NCBI GenBank assembly: GCA_038502055.1
Contig: JAXRKN010000039.1
Coordinates: 1,240,001-1,304,000, forward strand
Origin: Tanytarsus gracilentus
Lineage: Eukaryota > Arthropoda > Insecta > Diptera > Chironomidae
Direction: 5' to 3'
DNA length: 64,000 bases
Shown here: positions 13,401 through 27,500 of the stretch, in pieces
How positions within the stretch are numbered: position 1 is the stretch's first letter
Layout: the number at the start of each line of letters is the position of its first letter
Program-made: the position numbers and the translations under genes
The notes under the pieces: generated by a model
The model's input: the letters and a program-made list of their open reading frames with translations, nothing else
Told to the model about the DNA's origin: nothing
Database searches by the model: none

Positions 13401-16400
13401 ACTGTGAGAGCGTGCAAGTAATAACGATCGAGGGATTGGGCTGATTGTCGTTGTCGTCGAAAAAAAAACTCATTTCGTGGCCTGGAGCTGTTAATGCATT
13501 TTAGATTAGACGCTCGTCGCTTTCTCAAGTGCGCTGTGCAATTCTGCACAAATTGTTAAAAAAATCTTTTCGTTTGCTTATGGTAAGTACATGGCACACA
13601 ATGATGACGATGAGAAGCTCATTTTATATTGCACATATATAGGCGAAAACTCATTTATTAATATTAACATCATCGCAGCCGAGCGTGAGATGCAGCGATG
13701 GAAATATAATGGAGGTGGGATTTATCCAAGGATGATAAAGATTTACATTTAAAAATAAAAAAATTCCTTAAAATATTTTTAAAATTATCCATTATTTTCA
13801 AACTTTAAAAATTTAAACCTAAACTATTTTTTTTCACATTATCAAAACCCAAAAATTATTCCAACAAAACCCTATAGAAGAAGAAGAAGTGAAATATATG
13901 TGTAATGTGCATAAATCATTATTAATGAGATGCCTTTTGTACCTTTTGTGTCATCCTCTCACTCGAACTTATTCTTTGCTCTCCCTGCTCGCTTTAAGAT
14001 TCCCAGGTATGTAGCTGATGATTGGTGAGGTGAAATATGACTAATGTCATGCCTTAGACTCACTAACTAGATCAACAACTTCATCATCGGGAGAATTTTT
14101 GTTATGGAAATTTAACTTCAAACGAATTCTTAATTTTTTTTCGTGAGATATTCGTGGAAGAAATTATGATGAATTAAGCTTTGAGTGATGTTTGAATATA
14201 AATTGAATAAGTTGGAATTTTTTAGTTTGTTGAAAAGTGTTTCGTAAAAATTCTCCAAAAATATCTAAATTGATCTTAATAAATTTCTTCAAAACTTCCA
14301 CAGTTTGCGTCGCGACAAAAGTGAGAATTTTTCCAACACCAAACTAACCGCCAAAATGTTAAACATCATTAGCGACTTGATTTACGGGCTAATATAATAA
14401 TAAATGGTGTCTGATAAAACCAAAACAACTCAATTTCGATTTCCTCTCTCACATTATTTGATTTATGCGATCAAGAAGAGTAAAAAATTATTTCTCTGAT
14501 GGCGGACACACTGAAAAATTTATGTAAATTTATTCTAATTTCTTTTCCTCCACGCTCTCGGCGCTACGGCAATCAGCTAGAAGAGTCCTCTATAAAATTA
14601 AATATATAAATAATTTCCAATTCCAATAAAAATCTAATCGCGATGACAAATGAAATTGAAAAATTATGTCGCGTGGTTGTTTGGCGAGAAGAGGAGAAGA
14701 AAATTGATTTCTCATCCATCTTCATAATGTTGTAGAGAATGACCATGTTTGTTGAAAATAAACAGCCCGTCGTTTGGTTTGACAACTGATTAATTTTAGT
14801 GGATTTTGTCGTTGGATTTAATTGAGCGTGATTACGAGATGATAAAAAATTAAAACACGTTAAAAATGAATTTATAGACTTTGAAAAGAGCGAAAGAATT
14901 TAGAAAAAAATCAATTCATCATAACTCTAAAATTCCATCACAACTTAAACATTTTTTATGGCACATCAACGAGAACCGATGCAATGACGAAATCGCTTTC
15001 GATATCATCGATGATGTGGAGGAATTTGTATATATATTTTTTGGCATGAATGATGACATAGCAAGAAGAGATATTTTTCAAGTTCACTCCAAGCTTTGCC
15101 GGCATATTTCAAATGTCTCTCTCATTCTCGCACCTCGGATCACTTCATGAAATTCCACTGAGATCGTTTTTGAGCACCACGTGCGTGAAATTAGTTTTTC
15201 TTTTTATTATTTTTGAATAATGTTTCTTCTTTAAATTTCTTCAGAGTGTTAATTCGTGTGGCGAGTACGAGCGGGTTGTTAAGAACGAGACGAGTGTCAT
15301 TGCAATTGGACATGAGGTATAAGAGTGCTTCAAGTACTTAAGTGATGATTTGGGAGATTTTTAATAAAATTAATTTTAGAACAAAAAGTTAATAGAATAT
15401 CATTTCCACCTGTGTCATTCAACAATAAAAAAAATTGCATTATAAAAATGAAATTAATTAAATAACATTTTAACTCATCATCATGATCATCACTTAGTTC
15501 TGGTAAATTTTAAAAGTGTGCTCATTATACTCACTTTTTTCACTCTGACGTTCAAGTTCATGGAAGCGGAACAGCTTGAGCTATTCTTTACATATACGTA
15601 CGTCTATTTATTTATTATTATTGTAATGCGATGAGAGAAATGTTGTGATATAAAAATTGTTGATTTCATGTTATGATTACCTCAAATTATGTTTGATTTG
15701 ATGTATTTAATTTGAAAATAATTTACTTGCTGATCCTAGAGTTAAAATTATCTGCGGCAACTCTAGTGAACATGTGAGAAGGAAATGAGCGCATGTGAGG
15801 CCACTTAGAAAGAGCGATGGCACGAACCCGATTTTAAAATTGTTACGGAAGTTGATCAGCAGCAAATTTGACGTTAAACGTCGTGATTGAAGAAGGTGCA
15901 TGCGATGCCACTCGCATGCAAATGTCTCATGGATGTCAGTGGTGAAGATAACTTTAAAGAGTTTATAAAAAAAAATTGTTCCAAACTTAATTAACAACTC
16001 AAAATCCTCACGTGTAACGAGAAAATACCTCCAAGTCATATATTCGACAAGAAGCGAATAGAGTAGGAATCGGTAACAGTTTAAAGATCAAAACGTCACG
16101 CCTCGAATATGTTTTCATCTTCCTAATCATTTTAAAGCAGCATTAACGCCTTTCTGAGAGGAGCTTTGAATCCCATTATCGCACGATATTATTCAATTTC
16201 CCGATCTCGTAAAAAAGTAACCGTTTCCAAATGCGATAACGATGTGCTTCAGAATTTTAAATTATTTTTATGGACAGCCAAGTGAGAGAGAGAATATTCA
16301 GTTTAAACACACTTTTAAATTGAAAATCATGCGTGTCGAAATGACTTTTCATGTACATACATAATAGCTACATAATGGCACGTAGACCCACATAGAAATG

Positions 16401-19400
16401 AGATTTTTCGGTTCTCTCTCTCAATGTGAAACACTCGGTGAAATTTGATTGCGAGATTAGCATCGGAAAGAGGAATTTTTTTCAAACTCATAATCCGTTT
16501 CTTGTGAGATTTTTTCGATACGACGATCGGTAAATAATTTATGAATAACATCGGCTTTAAAAAATGTAAACAGGACATTTCACAAGAAATTTCGCTTTTA
16601 TCAACAGTTGGACATTCCAGCGATAATTTCACAATGATAATTTTAATTATGAATTAACCAATCATTTGCCTTATTAACACTTTCTTTCTCGCTGACTCAT
16701 ATTGTACAACCTGGCGATGTAAGTCGGTGATTAAATTTCTCACTCGTCGTGAATAGACAGTTTGAGTGAGAGTCAGCTCTGGCCCTTTTTTTCATAGAAA
16801 CTCACGGCATCGATCGGTGATAGAGAGTGAGAGAGAACAAATTACAAAGGTAGAAATGCGGCACACAGCTCACAAAATTAAATTAAAGTCATACAATTTT
16901 TTTTATAGTCGTGTTTTACTTTTTTCATAAGCCGAACATATTTATTACATTTTTCATGATATTTTGCTGCCTCATCGCGAGTTTCTCACTCCTTCAACTT
17001 CGAACATGGCCGTGTCGTGTAAGAAATTTTTTATATGAATTTTATTTTTTGCTGCGTCAGTGTTAAGCCACAGACATTTAATTAAATGTTGAAAAATACA
17101 AGAATTTTTTTCTCTCTCACTTGCTGGCAGACCTCTCGCGTAGTTCGTCCTTCTTTTTAACATGTATATTGTTCGTGACCTCTTCCCTCGGGGATGATAT
17201 GCGTTCGATATTATTAATCATGTTGCGAAAAAAATATAAATGTTGCCGACGTTTAATTCTATAATTAGGATTTTTTTAAATGTTTCAAGATCATCCTTAA
17301 AACTACAAAATCTAACCTCCACATACTTAATCTCCGCTACCTCAATTCCGCTTATCTCATCGCGATGCTCAAGGTAAAATCCAACAATTGAATCTCACTG
17401 TCATTGCAAATTATTTCATAAATGATGCTTGTCGTGCTTTATTAATTCATTTTTCTCCTCTCTCTCTTAATTCCGGTGCTGTACAATAAAAAAAGATTTT
17501 TATTTATTCAACAATCTCGAAACCTCAACGATATATTTTACAATTTATGCAGTCGGTAGTCGATCTCATGCTGCGTTATGTGGAAAATAAATCGTAATGA
17601 AATCGATCCTCGCTTGTGATCTTCTCGAGTCTCGTGTTAAAACTGGACACATTCTTCTCATTTCGCGAAATGATGCAACGGGACTGTGAAAAATTATGAG
17701 AGAATTATGAGCTTTGAGCTCTTATCGTATCATCATTAAAAATGGGTAGTTCAACGGCTTTCGATGGTTTCTTTTCGCATAATTATTAATAAGTGTTGAC
17801 CTCACAAGACGAAGCTGGATTTTGAGCGCTGTCTTCTCCTTGAGAATTGTGCGTGAGATTTTAGAGGTGTTGAAATTATTTGTGATTTTTTAAATAAAAA
17901 ATTATTGAGATTTAATTAAAGGCCATGAAATTAATGAATTTTTAAACCATTTTTGAGTTTTGGTTATTTTTTGACGGAAGACTTTAGCCCTTAAAAATTT
18001 CTGTGTGTATGAAGAATTGAAATATAGTGTAATCTCATAAATGCTATCTAATAGCAGCTAGAATATCATGTAACGATCACAACCTCAAAACAAATAAATT
18101 AACCTACCAAGAGAGAGAAAGAGAAATAAAGTAAATGATGTTGCTCAATCATAATTTATTTATTCAGAAAAATACAAAATTTCCGATTCGTTTTGATAAT
18201 GAAATTCACATAACATTTGAGTTAATATGATAGCTACTGTATTTCGTATATTAATGGATGAGACATGATACCCAACTTGGCTACCATTAAATGACTTTTC
18301 TCTCTCTCTCGCCTCTGCTTGCTTCTCACACTGAACAGATATTCATATTTCCATAGTCAGGCGATAGTTTAGCGAAATGCTTAATATGAGTGGCAATTAA
18401 TATTAACGCGCTTCTTTATCCATCCGTGACTATCTTTCTCTCCCTCTCCGTCCTCGCGCACAATAATAATTTTCATTTTGTGGGAACGAGCAAGAATGTT
18501 TGATAATTTTTTTAATGCCACTTGTGATTTGTCACACAACACAGTTGAGGTTGTCTACTGGACTTTATTCGATGGTATCTTTAGCTTTCATGTGAATAAT
18601 TCGTGGAAATGACAACAAGTTGGAAAAGTGACTTATGAATTTGTGAAGGGTCATTAGTTAGTTTTTAAAAAGTAACCAAAATCAGTTGAAAATAAATTTA
18701 ACATTAATTATTAAATTTTCTCTTGTAAATTTTACTTAATTTATTTTTTTACTATTTTAAAGTCAACTTCACCCTTAAAAGGGGTCAAAATGATCGACAT
18801 TCAACCCTCGGCAAGCAATTTTCACTTCCTCACTTATCAAAATTCCCATGCGAGTTGACTTTCGCATAAATTAAATTTTACACTCCGATAACGAATGAAA
18901 ACTACAGTTTGAAAGTGCGAGAACACCCACACGATTATTGTTTGTCTTCAACTCTCTCACATAACATGATTTAATCTCAAATTTCGAGGGAGTTTTTCAT
19001 TCGATCGAAGGGGTGCATAAATTTAAGGGAATATGTGTGACATTCTGATGTTTTTATTTCAAAAACCCCTCAAAGTGTCGATAATTAAATTATAAATAAT
19101 TTATTTAGAGAAACATTTAACACAATGAATTGTGATTTAATGTCTAATTGTAAATCGAATTAGGCTATCTGTAAGTTGAACAACAAAAATATACGCAAGT
19201 TTGATGACGATAGTGGCTGTGATGGTTTTCCCATAATTTGATTTCTGATTGCAGCTCATACAGAATTATAATTGCTCACATCGAGTCACATGGATGGAAA
19301 ATTGATTTTTTTTGCTGGGTTAGTTTGGGATAATTTAAAGATTATCAATTGTATAAAAGTGTATAAACTTTATTCATTAATTTTTATTCGAATTTAAAAA

Positions 19401-22400
19401 GTTTAAGTGTCAAAACGAAAAGTTCAAGATCGATTCATTTCTCAGAACGCGACCGAAGTCACTGTTGAGGAAGAAGGAAGTCAAATTAGGGTCATTAATA
19501 TTAATAATTTGATTTAAATATTTATTAAGACATTAAAACTTTGACAGTGGGACAAAACAGCGAGACAAACTTCAGAAGTCGTAATAGAAAAAAAAAGAAA
19601 TTAAATCACATTTGAAGCTATCTCAATTCCATTGTGCCTTCGAATCTCACAGTCAGCGCATTTGTTAGTAAAATGAAGATCAAGGAGGAGAGGAAGAAAT
19701 TTAAATAAATACGAGATCATCTTTCATAATTGTCTTGCATGTATGACACATGTATCAAAAACAATCTCCTGAGTCATCGAGCGATTTCTATGCGAGTCAG
19801 TCATCTAGAAAATTAATTAAAGAGAGAAAAATTACGTCGGCTATTTTCAGCACATTTCATGAGAGCGTCAAAATTAAATTATAGCCTGTCGCACGCCCGT
19901 TTTCACAGCCCCCCATATCAACTCCATATTCTTAGTCCATGCAGGCATTCCTTGTCGATCGCATGCGAGCAGCATGAAATTAAAGAGACGTCAATATTAC
20001 AGTTTGTCAATTTTTGTGATATCTTCGATGGGATGTGACTTATCTCTCACTTCACTCTCCGTCTTCAAGTTCAAAAGGTGTTATAAAATATGTATTTAAA
20101 ACATATCGGAGGAAAAGATCGAGAAGTGAGAGACGAGAAGAAAAAAATTTGAGGCAACAAACAATTTTTGCCGACACACAAACTTCTCATTTTTTTCTCT
20201 TGTACATTCATCATGAGGCAGGGGGTAAAAACTTTTAACAAAATTTTAAATCAAATTGAAAAAAAAATTAACTAAACGAATTTAATTAATTTAAAAAAGT
20301 TTCCTCTCCTCGATCATAGTTTACAGCATTGCCCGATCAGATTAGAGAGAGATTTGTTATTGACGTTCATAGACTCAAAGATCGAGCCATCGGCAACACT
20401 AAATTCTCACTCAACTTTATGAAAAGTCATCGTGTTAAAATTGTAACCAAATAGAAAAATATAATTTTAGGTTTAAATATAGAATAATCCGAATGGGAGA
20501 TAAAGACAGACTACGAAGTGTTGGTTATGATTTGCAGAAATTTTAGAGCGGTATAATAATTCGTAAATATCTTGTAATTTTAATGTATCACAAACCGTTT
20601 TATAAACAAGCGTGATGGGGGGAAAATATTTTTTTTGGATAGCGATTTTTAGTCAATCGTGAAATTTAGAAAGTAAAACTAATAAAAGTGGAAGGGGAAA
20701 AATTGGGTAAAAAGACAAAAATTAAAAATGTTTGTGTTTTAAAAATTTATGATTCAGGATTTAAACTTTAAATCATTCATAGTTAAATAAATTAAATTAT
20801 TATCTATTTTTTTCCCTTGACTATCCTAAATTCAATATTAAGCTCTTTTAAAATTTCTCATATTTAACAACGACAAAAATCAATTTCCCTAAAATTACTT
20901 TCTTCCTCTCCAAAAACCATAAAATAATTTCTAATTACATTGGAAGCGGCAAACATTTAAGTGCACATCACAAAAATCTGAAAAGGATCTTCCTCTTTTT
21001 CTAATACCTTTAATTCTTAATTGGCATCTGCCGAGTGAGAGAGAAGAAAATGATTGACATGTTATGACTTTCCATAATTTGAAAGATTTCTTGAGAATAA
21101 TTTTTTCTCTCTAAAAAAAATATTAAATTGATTCTCTTTTATACGTGCGTGCATTTTTGAAGGAAATTGTTTTAATGCACCATAATTTTGTAAATTAATT
21201 CTTATCGCACCATTTGATGCTACTATGTTACAAAATATTTTTGTGAGATTTAATTCGCTTCTGTCCGGAGTCTGTTTAGTCTTGTCGAGTGAAGGAGATA
21301 GAGAGAAACGAGACGTAATTATCAGCAAGCCATCAGACACATGTTCTCGAGATGGATAAAAAGCTTCTGATGAAAATCTCTCGCTGTATCGCCTGTCAAA
21401 GCTCTAATTAGTCACAAACACACACACACATGCCCGTGTAATTGACCATAAATTATGAATGAACTCACTCGGGTTTGTTAAAACGCCTTTAAATTAGCCA
21501 CAAATTATAACACAGATTTTTTAACAAAGATTATAAAATTCCAATTGTTATTATCATCATGTAATTATCATTCAAAGTAATCGCTATTGATGCTAAAGTA
21601 GTTGAAGTCTCTCTTCGAAAAATAATGCATTGAAGTTATTAATTAAATAGTAACAAGTTTAATAACTTAAGTGCAACATTTTTAATCTCCCACTTTACTC
21701 AAACCACGCGACATCAACCATAAAAATTCCCGAATAAATAAGAAGTAAAAAATCATTCAGTGAAAAGTCATTTTTTGTTGCTTAATTAATTCTAAATGGA
21801 AAGATATTTTTTTCTAATTATTCACTAAGACTCAGCCCACAGCTAAATGATTTACATTTTTTTGTTACCATCATTTACATCTCATGTCCGAGCTCTACAA
21901 AATGCCCGTTTATATAAATTTTTTTTTGCTCGCTCAGCATCATATTTAGCATGATTCATCATTAGATGGAATAATTAATATGGTGGAGGGAAGAGATGGG
22001 GGCGAAAAGGGGGTTGTACACTTGTGGGCGGTCAAACAATTTCTAAACTTATTTTGTTACAATTATTTTACGATTATAATTAATCATTCTGAATCTCAAT
22101 TGATCAACCCCTGATACAAGCAGTAGCAGCAAAAAAATATTCTGAAAACATTTTTTTCCCTCGTATTTAAATAATGTTCGCATAATGAATGTTGATCGCT
22201 GGATGTCAGAGAGCAACGAATGTAGCAAAAAATTGTTTAAACGCACAATGAAAAAAAAATCAAGGAAATTTCATCGAAAAATTTTTTACAAATTTCCTCA
22301 AAATACAAAATTTACACATTGCATAATTTCAAAATTTTCAATTCCATACCCATCGCGAAAAGGTTCCGAGATAATTTAATTATATTCCAAGTGCCTCACC

Positions 22401-22938
22401 GACCGCATGAGCACTGCAACATGGCAATAAAGTAGCAATTTTTATGCCTTTTTTCTCACTTTTAAGCGATGAGCTATGACGTAATGATTTACGATACCGC
22501 TTGAAATTTACGGACCAAATTCGAAAATAGATTCTTTTTGCCTCTCTTGCAGCCTTTTGATGGTTATTTGATGAGTCGAGGTAATAATTTTGCAATTTTT
22601 ATTGCATTTTGCTTCTGTTTTCAGGTCTTGGTGGCTTTTATGATTCTCACAGTTTACTGCGGTATTGGAATTTGTCAATTAATTCTTCTCAGTTTTTTTA
22701 AAATGCTACTGACTTTTGTGGTACTGCTTGAAAGTGAAAATTCTGTAAATAACCGCGATTGAATTCAAGGTTTTTTGAAGCTAAGACATTTAATTATGGT
22801 GCAATTCGCATGAAGGTATGAATTTATTTAATCTTAGTGTGCTAGTGAATGTGTAACGTTCAGTGAAAAAATAAACTCGAGTGTAGATTTTCGGTACTAG
22901 ATTATTTTTAAACATAACGGCTGAAGATTAAAAAGAAC

Positions 22939-23046
22939 AAAAAAGTTTTTTCAGTCATTTGAATTTTTAGAATTTTTTGGGTAAGAAATTTTTGATTATT
23001 TTTCTGAAAATTTTTAAAAAATTTAAATGACTGAAAAAACTTTTTT
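22939..23046. mobile_element. Foldback element with 22-bp perfect arms
   Basis: The arm at 22939-22960 (starting AAAAAAGTTTTTTCAG) is the exact reverse complement of 23025-23046. Inside these arms further A/T blocks also pair imperfectly, leaving a loop of roughly 20 bases. The length is 108 bp and it is non-coding. Its ends differ from the CAAGGRRTGGACA family, so it is a separate foldback or MITE type. Confidence 0.6.
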
Positions 23047-24020
23047 AAATGGGCATATTTTGAAAAATATTTTAAAAAATGTTTTTTATTTCAGAAATTT
23101 TGGTCATCAGGATCTCTAGAAGTTTCACCTAATTTTAAATCATCTGTTTCACTCGCATAAATTTTTCCGGCTGCATTGCATGCGGCAATTTATCACCTAG
23201 ACAATTTTTCTGTTTATACTATCGACCTTCGTCATAGACTTCCAACAAATAATTTACTCTATGTAGTTCAATATCCCGAAAATGCAGTGCAAGGTCGAAC
23301 TGTTGGAATGTGCATTCATGCCATGTGATTTGTTTTATGAATGAAACTAAAAATTTACTGTCACGTTTCTAGCGTAAATAAATTTTTGCGAGTTGTCATG
23401 ATAACGTTGAAAAATAGGAAGTGTCTGGTGAAAAAAGTTTTCCTCAATTCATAAAATTATTTCAGTCTTGAGTTGATCGTTGGAGTGTTAAGTCGGAAAA
23501 GTGTTGTTGAAATTTGTTGTGACACATTTAAGATTTAATTAATTAAATTTATATATTAAAATTATAATTGTTAAAGTTAAATCTATAAATATAAAAAATC
23601 TATTGAAATTTTCACCTCAGAGTGTGTTAAAAAGTCAATAAATGTCAAATTGTTCGATTATGTAACAATTTGTCAATCTCACTTAAGTTAAAAGTTTAAA
23701 AAGCTTTCATAAAAAAGTGAAATTAATTATCATAAAAAAGTGTTAATTCCAATTTGCAACCACGAACTGCCAACTTTTGTTCTTATCTGAAAAACTGATA
23801 ATTAGGTCAGGTATAAATTTTTTATCGATTAGTCCTCAATCCATCTCATCCATGTGAACACACATCCAAAATATCATGTTTTATAAAAAAATATTTGTGT
23901 GATAAATTGTTAACAGCAAACGCACTCGAAATTGATTGAAATAATCCATTTTAGGTGATTAGTTTGAAAATAAATCAAAATTCCTTTACAAACAGTTGAA
24001 TTGAGAAATTGGAGTTGATG

Positions 24021-24132
24021 CAAGGAGTGGACAGTTGGATTTATTTTTAAAATTTAAAATGATTTTAAAGAAATAAATTTGTAAAATGATTTTGATACAA
24101 ATTGAAAAAACCTTTAAATTTTCCATCCCTTG
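24021..24132. mobile_element. MITE-like inverted-repeat element, copy B
   Basis: The left end CAAGGAGTGGACA and the right end CCATCCCTTG form terminal inverted repeats around A+T-rich filler, 112 bp in total. It shares 16 identical left-end bases with copy A at 614 and the same right end as copy D at 47228. It sits about 450 bp upstream of the TTLL3A start codon, so it may lie in that gene's promoter or 5' UTR. Confidence 0.65.
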
Positions 24133-24585
24133 CCCTCAACTTTTTTCATGAATGAATTTCTTAAAACATCATATTTATTTAGCGGTAGCCTGGGATATCT
24201 CTTTCTAACTAGAATATACAAAAATAAACCTTTCAGTTTCCATCACTACCGCACGCGCGTGTAAAGGAATTTTTTATTAACTATTAAGTGCGGCATTGCT
24301 CAACAATTTTTTATTTTTCCATCAACAAAAAAATCCTTTTGACCTATTTACTCGCACATTTTGCTTTTAAATTTTATGCACATCAGTTTTGATGATATTG
24401 AAACATTTCCCTCTCGTGCATGGTGTGTGGTTAGCACTGAAAGCTTTCACCTAATTTTTTTTTTCTCGCTTTGAACTCAATTTGAAAGTGAAAATCACTC
24501 TATCGCCATTATCGCTCATGTGTGTGTTCTGCATTTATTTTTTTCATTTATTATAATTCGCTTATAAAAATTTAGTGATTATCAT

Positions 24586-27500
24586 ATGAGCAAGCAAAAT
24601 GCCTCGTCCTCAGACACTGAGTGCACTCATAAAAAGGTGGAAAAGGAAAAGAAGAAATGCGATTCGGCGAGCGACGAGGAAAGACTCATCCACGAGAGGA
24701 TTCAAACGCAAGCGATGCACAAAGCATTCAAAGAAAGTGAAAATCTCATTTTGATGACGCAAAATTATCAGCGATTTTTTGAGAACACCTGCGAGTGCAG
24801 CTCAATTGCGGTGCCATCAAAAATTCTCAACAATGCAAAAACCAACTGGATGTCATCGGAAAAGCTAAATGAGTTGAGGAAGAAAGCGCACGACGCCGTT
24901 AAAGCACACAAAGTTTTTATTGTTAAAGGTTATTTTCATACTGTGAGGAAATCGTTGAATGATCGCGGTTGGGTGAGTGACAAGTGACACATGTGAATTA
25001 TTTATTTCATGACTCAAAAATGTCAATTATAAAAATTTATTTAGGTCGAGAAAATTGATGTTCATAGGCAAATACCGCGTGGCATCACGAGTAGTTCGGG
25101 ATTTTTATTAGAAGATTTAGTGCAAGCGTTGCCACCTCGAAGACCCGGCGAGTCTAAAAAGGCGTAAATTATTTTTTAAAAATTGTTTTGGGCAAATTTT
25201 TAAAATTAAATTTTTTTCGTAGTCATATTCAAAAATGTGAACGAAGTATAATGTCGAGATTTTTGGAGCATTCACCAGTTGATCTGCTTTGGTGTGTTCG
25301 AAGAGAAAAAACTGGTAATGGCAAAAATTTTTACTGATATTCTTCTGCCCTTGCGGGGCACTTTTGAAAATTTTTAAATCTGCTTGATTTAAAGAGTTTC
25401 GTAAAAGTTGTGCCGCCAGGGGTAAATTTAGATGCATGTCTCTTAAATAAATTGAATTAACCTCCAGATTGGACACATTTGACTAAGAATCAAAACATTT
25501 TGATCAACCGCTTCAATAAATCGCCATTTACATCGAAAGAAGGTCTCTGTGTGGCATTAAAGGAATTCCACTGGTACTACGAAGAGGGAAAATCTGAAAC
25601 CTATTTTCCGCGATGCTTTAACGTTTTCAACCCCGAAGAGTTGACAGAATTTGTTGATAATTTTCGAAACACTGCTTGCATAAGTCTATTGAGATGGCTG
25701 GTTGAGCAGCACGAAGAAAAAGGTTCGTTCTTCTTAGTCTCTGAAGACGGCCGTGTGCCAATGACCTGCATTCAATTTGCGATGAATCGATGTAAAGATT
25801 TTATCGATTATTGTGCCCATAATGATATCGACATTGAGGGTGAAGTTAAAATTTGGGAGCATGATTGGGATGTCTTTCTCACCCATCACTACCTACTCAC
25901 TCATGAGAACACAAAATTTACAATGCAAGAGGACGCTTATGCATCCATTGACGCGTATGTTGATCAAGCGAGAAGAATTTTGGAGAGAATTAAAATGGTT
26001 TGGCCTCAATACTATCTCGATGGCACACTCAACATTTGGATCATTAAACCTGGAAATAAGTGTCGAGGTCGTGGAATTATGTTGATGAATAATATCAAGC
26101 AAATTATCGCGACCGTTAATCCACCAACTCGTGAGTCTCTCGTTTAGCTTTATTAGATTAGAGAAAAAAAATTAATTCGCATCAAAATTCTTGTAAATAC
26201 ACAAATATGGCTGAAAACTTAGAGGTGAACCTTTTCCTAACAGGCAACAAATTAAAAGCCGATTTTTCAGATAAAATGCGTTATGTCGTTCAAAAATATA
26301 TTGGTAAGTTGTGATAGCTTCTATGATATGAAAAATGTGATGAATTTTTGTTCCAGAACGTCCATTAATTATTCATAAGACGAAATTTGATATTAGACAG
26401 TGGTGAGTTTGAATCTAAATTGAGAATTCTAAATATTTAAAATAAAAAATAATTTTTTTCTTTCAGGTTCCTCATAACTTCCGTCCAACCTCTGATCATT
26501 TGGTTCTACAAAGAAAGCTATTTGAGATTTAGCTCGCAACAATTCAATTTGCAAAACTACCATGAGTCAGTTCATCTGACAAATCACGCGATTCAAAAAA
26601 AATATGCCAATGGGGTGCGCGACGATAGATTGCCAAATGTAAGCGACTATTATGGTTACTTTGTTTGATTAACTTGAATGTTTTAGGAGAATATGTGGGA
26701 CTGTCACACGTTTCAGGCCTATTTGAAGCAAGTAGGAAAATATGAACTTTGGAGTGAGCGAATTTATCCAGGCATGCAGCGTGCTATAATCGGAACAATG
26801 CTAGCGTGTCAAGAGAACATGGATCGAAGACCCAATACATTTGGTAACAAAATTTATATTTAGAATTTTGGAAAAAAGTTTGCAATTTATAAAAGCTTTT
26901 TTATCCAAGTTTATTGCACTCGAAGTTGTCACAAAAATTGTTGAATTTCTTTTTAGAACTTTACGGCGCTGACTTTATGATATCGGAAGACTTTTATCCT
27001 TGGCTGATTGAAATTAATGCGTCGCCAGATCTTGCGCCTAGCACGAGTGTAACGGCCAGAATGTGTCCACAGGCTGTTGAGGACACAATTAAGGGTGAAT
27101 TTGGATTTTGATTAATTGAAAATTATTTAACAACATTTATTTAGTGATCATCGATCGGAGACTCGATCAGAATGCAGACACGGGATTTTTTGAGATGATT
27201 TACAAGCAAGTCATACCTAAAACACCTGCTTATATGGGTGAGTTTTTAAAAACTAATTATTTCGTTGAAAAACTTTAAAAAAATCTCTTTTTTATCAGGT
27301 TTAAACCTAGGCATAAAAGGTCAAAGAATCATCCCTAAATTAAATCAAAAGCGTGAAGCGAAATGTGAGCGAATGGAAGCAAAACCAATTCAGTCAATTT
27401 ACACACTCGCCAGGTTGGCTTCATCGTCCAATAGAATAAGAAGAAGCGTAGCTACGGGACCGACGGTGAGCATTAAACTAAGGAACATCTTAAGTCACTA

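Larger units (their letters stand above)
6262..24585. other. About 18 kb without a convincing gene
   Basis: Reading both strands gave no chain of exons and no recognisable protein motif. Open frames are under about 110 codons and look random. I saw no tRNA-like, rRNA or known-miRNA sequence. The stretch holds CT/GA-rich and CA-rich tracts (for example near 16800, 18301 and 21418), two inverted-repeat elements (10353-10459, 22939-23046) and, just before the glycylase gene, a third (24021-24132). It is either a large intergenic regulatory region or intronic to a gene with exons elsewhere. Confidence 0.55.

Noticed and set aside
15175..15190. CACGTG E-box as a functional clock or bHLH site
   Set aside because: A single six-base palindrome far from any recognised promoter; expected by chance several times in this window.
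25117..25476. Minus-strand open frame of 119 codons
   Set aside because: Antisense to TTLL3A exons and intron 3; its openness is explained by the hairpin and sense coding sequence. No protein features.
25893..26102. Minus-strand open frame over the TTLL3A catalytic exon
   Set aside because: Shadow of a conserved coding exon on the other strand.
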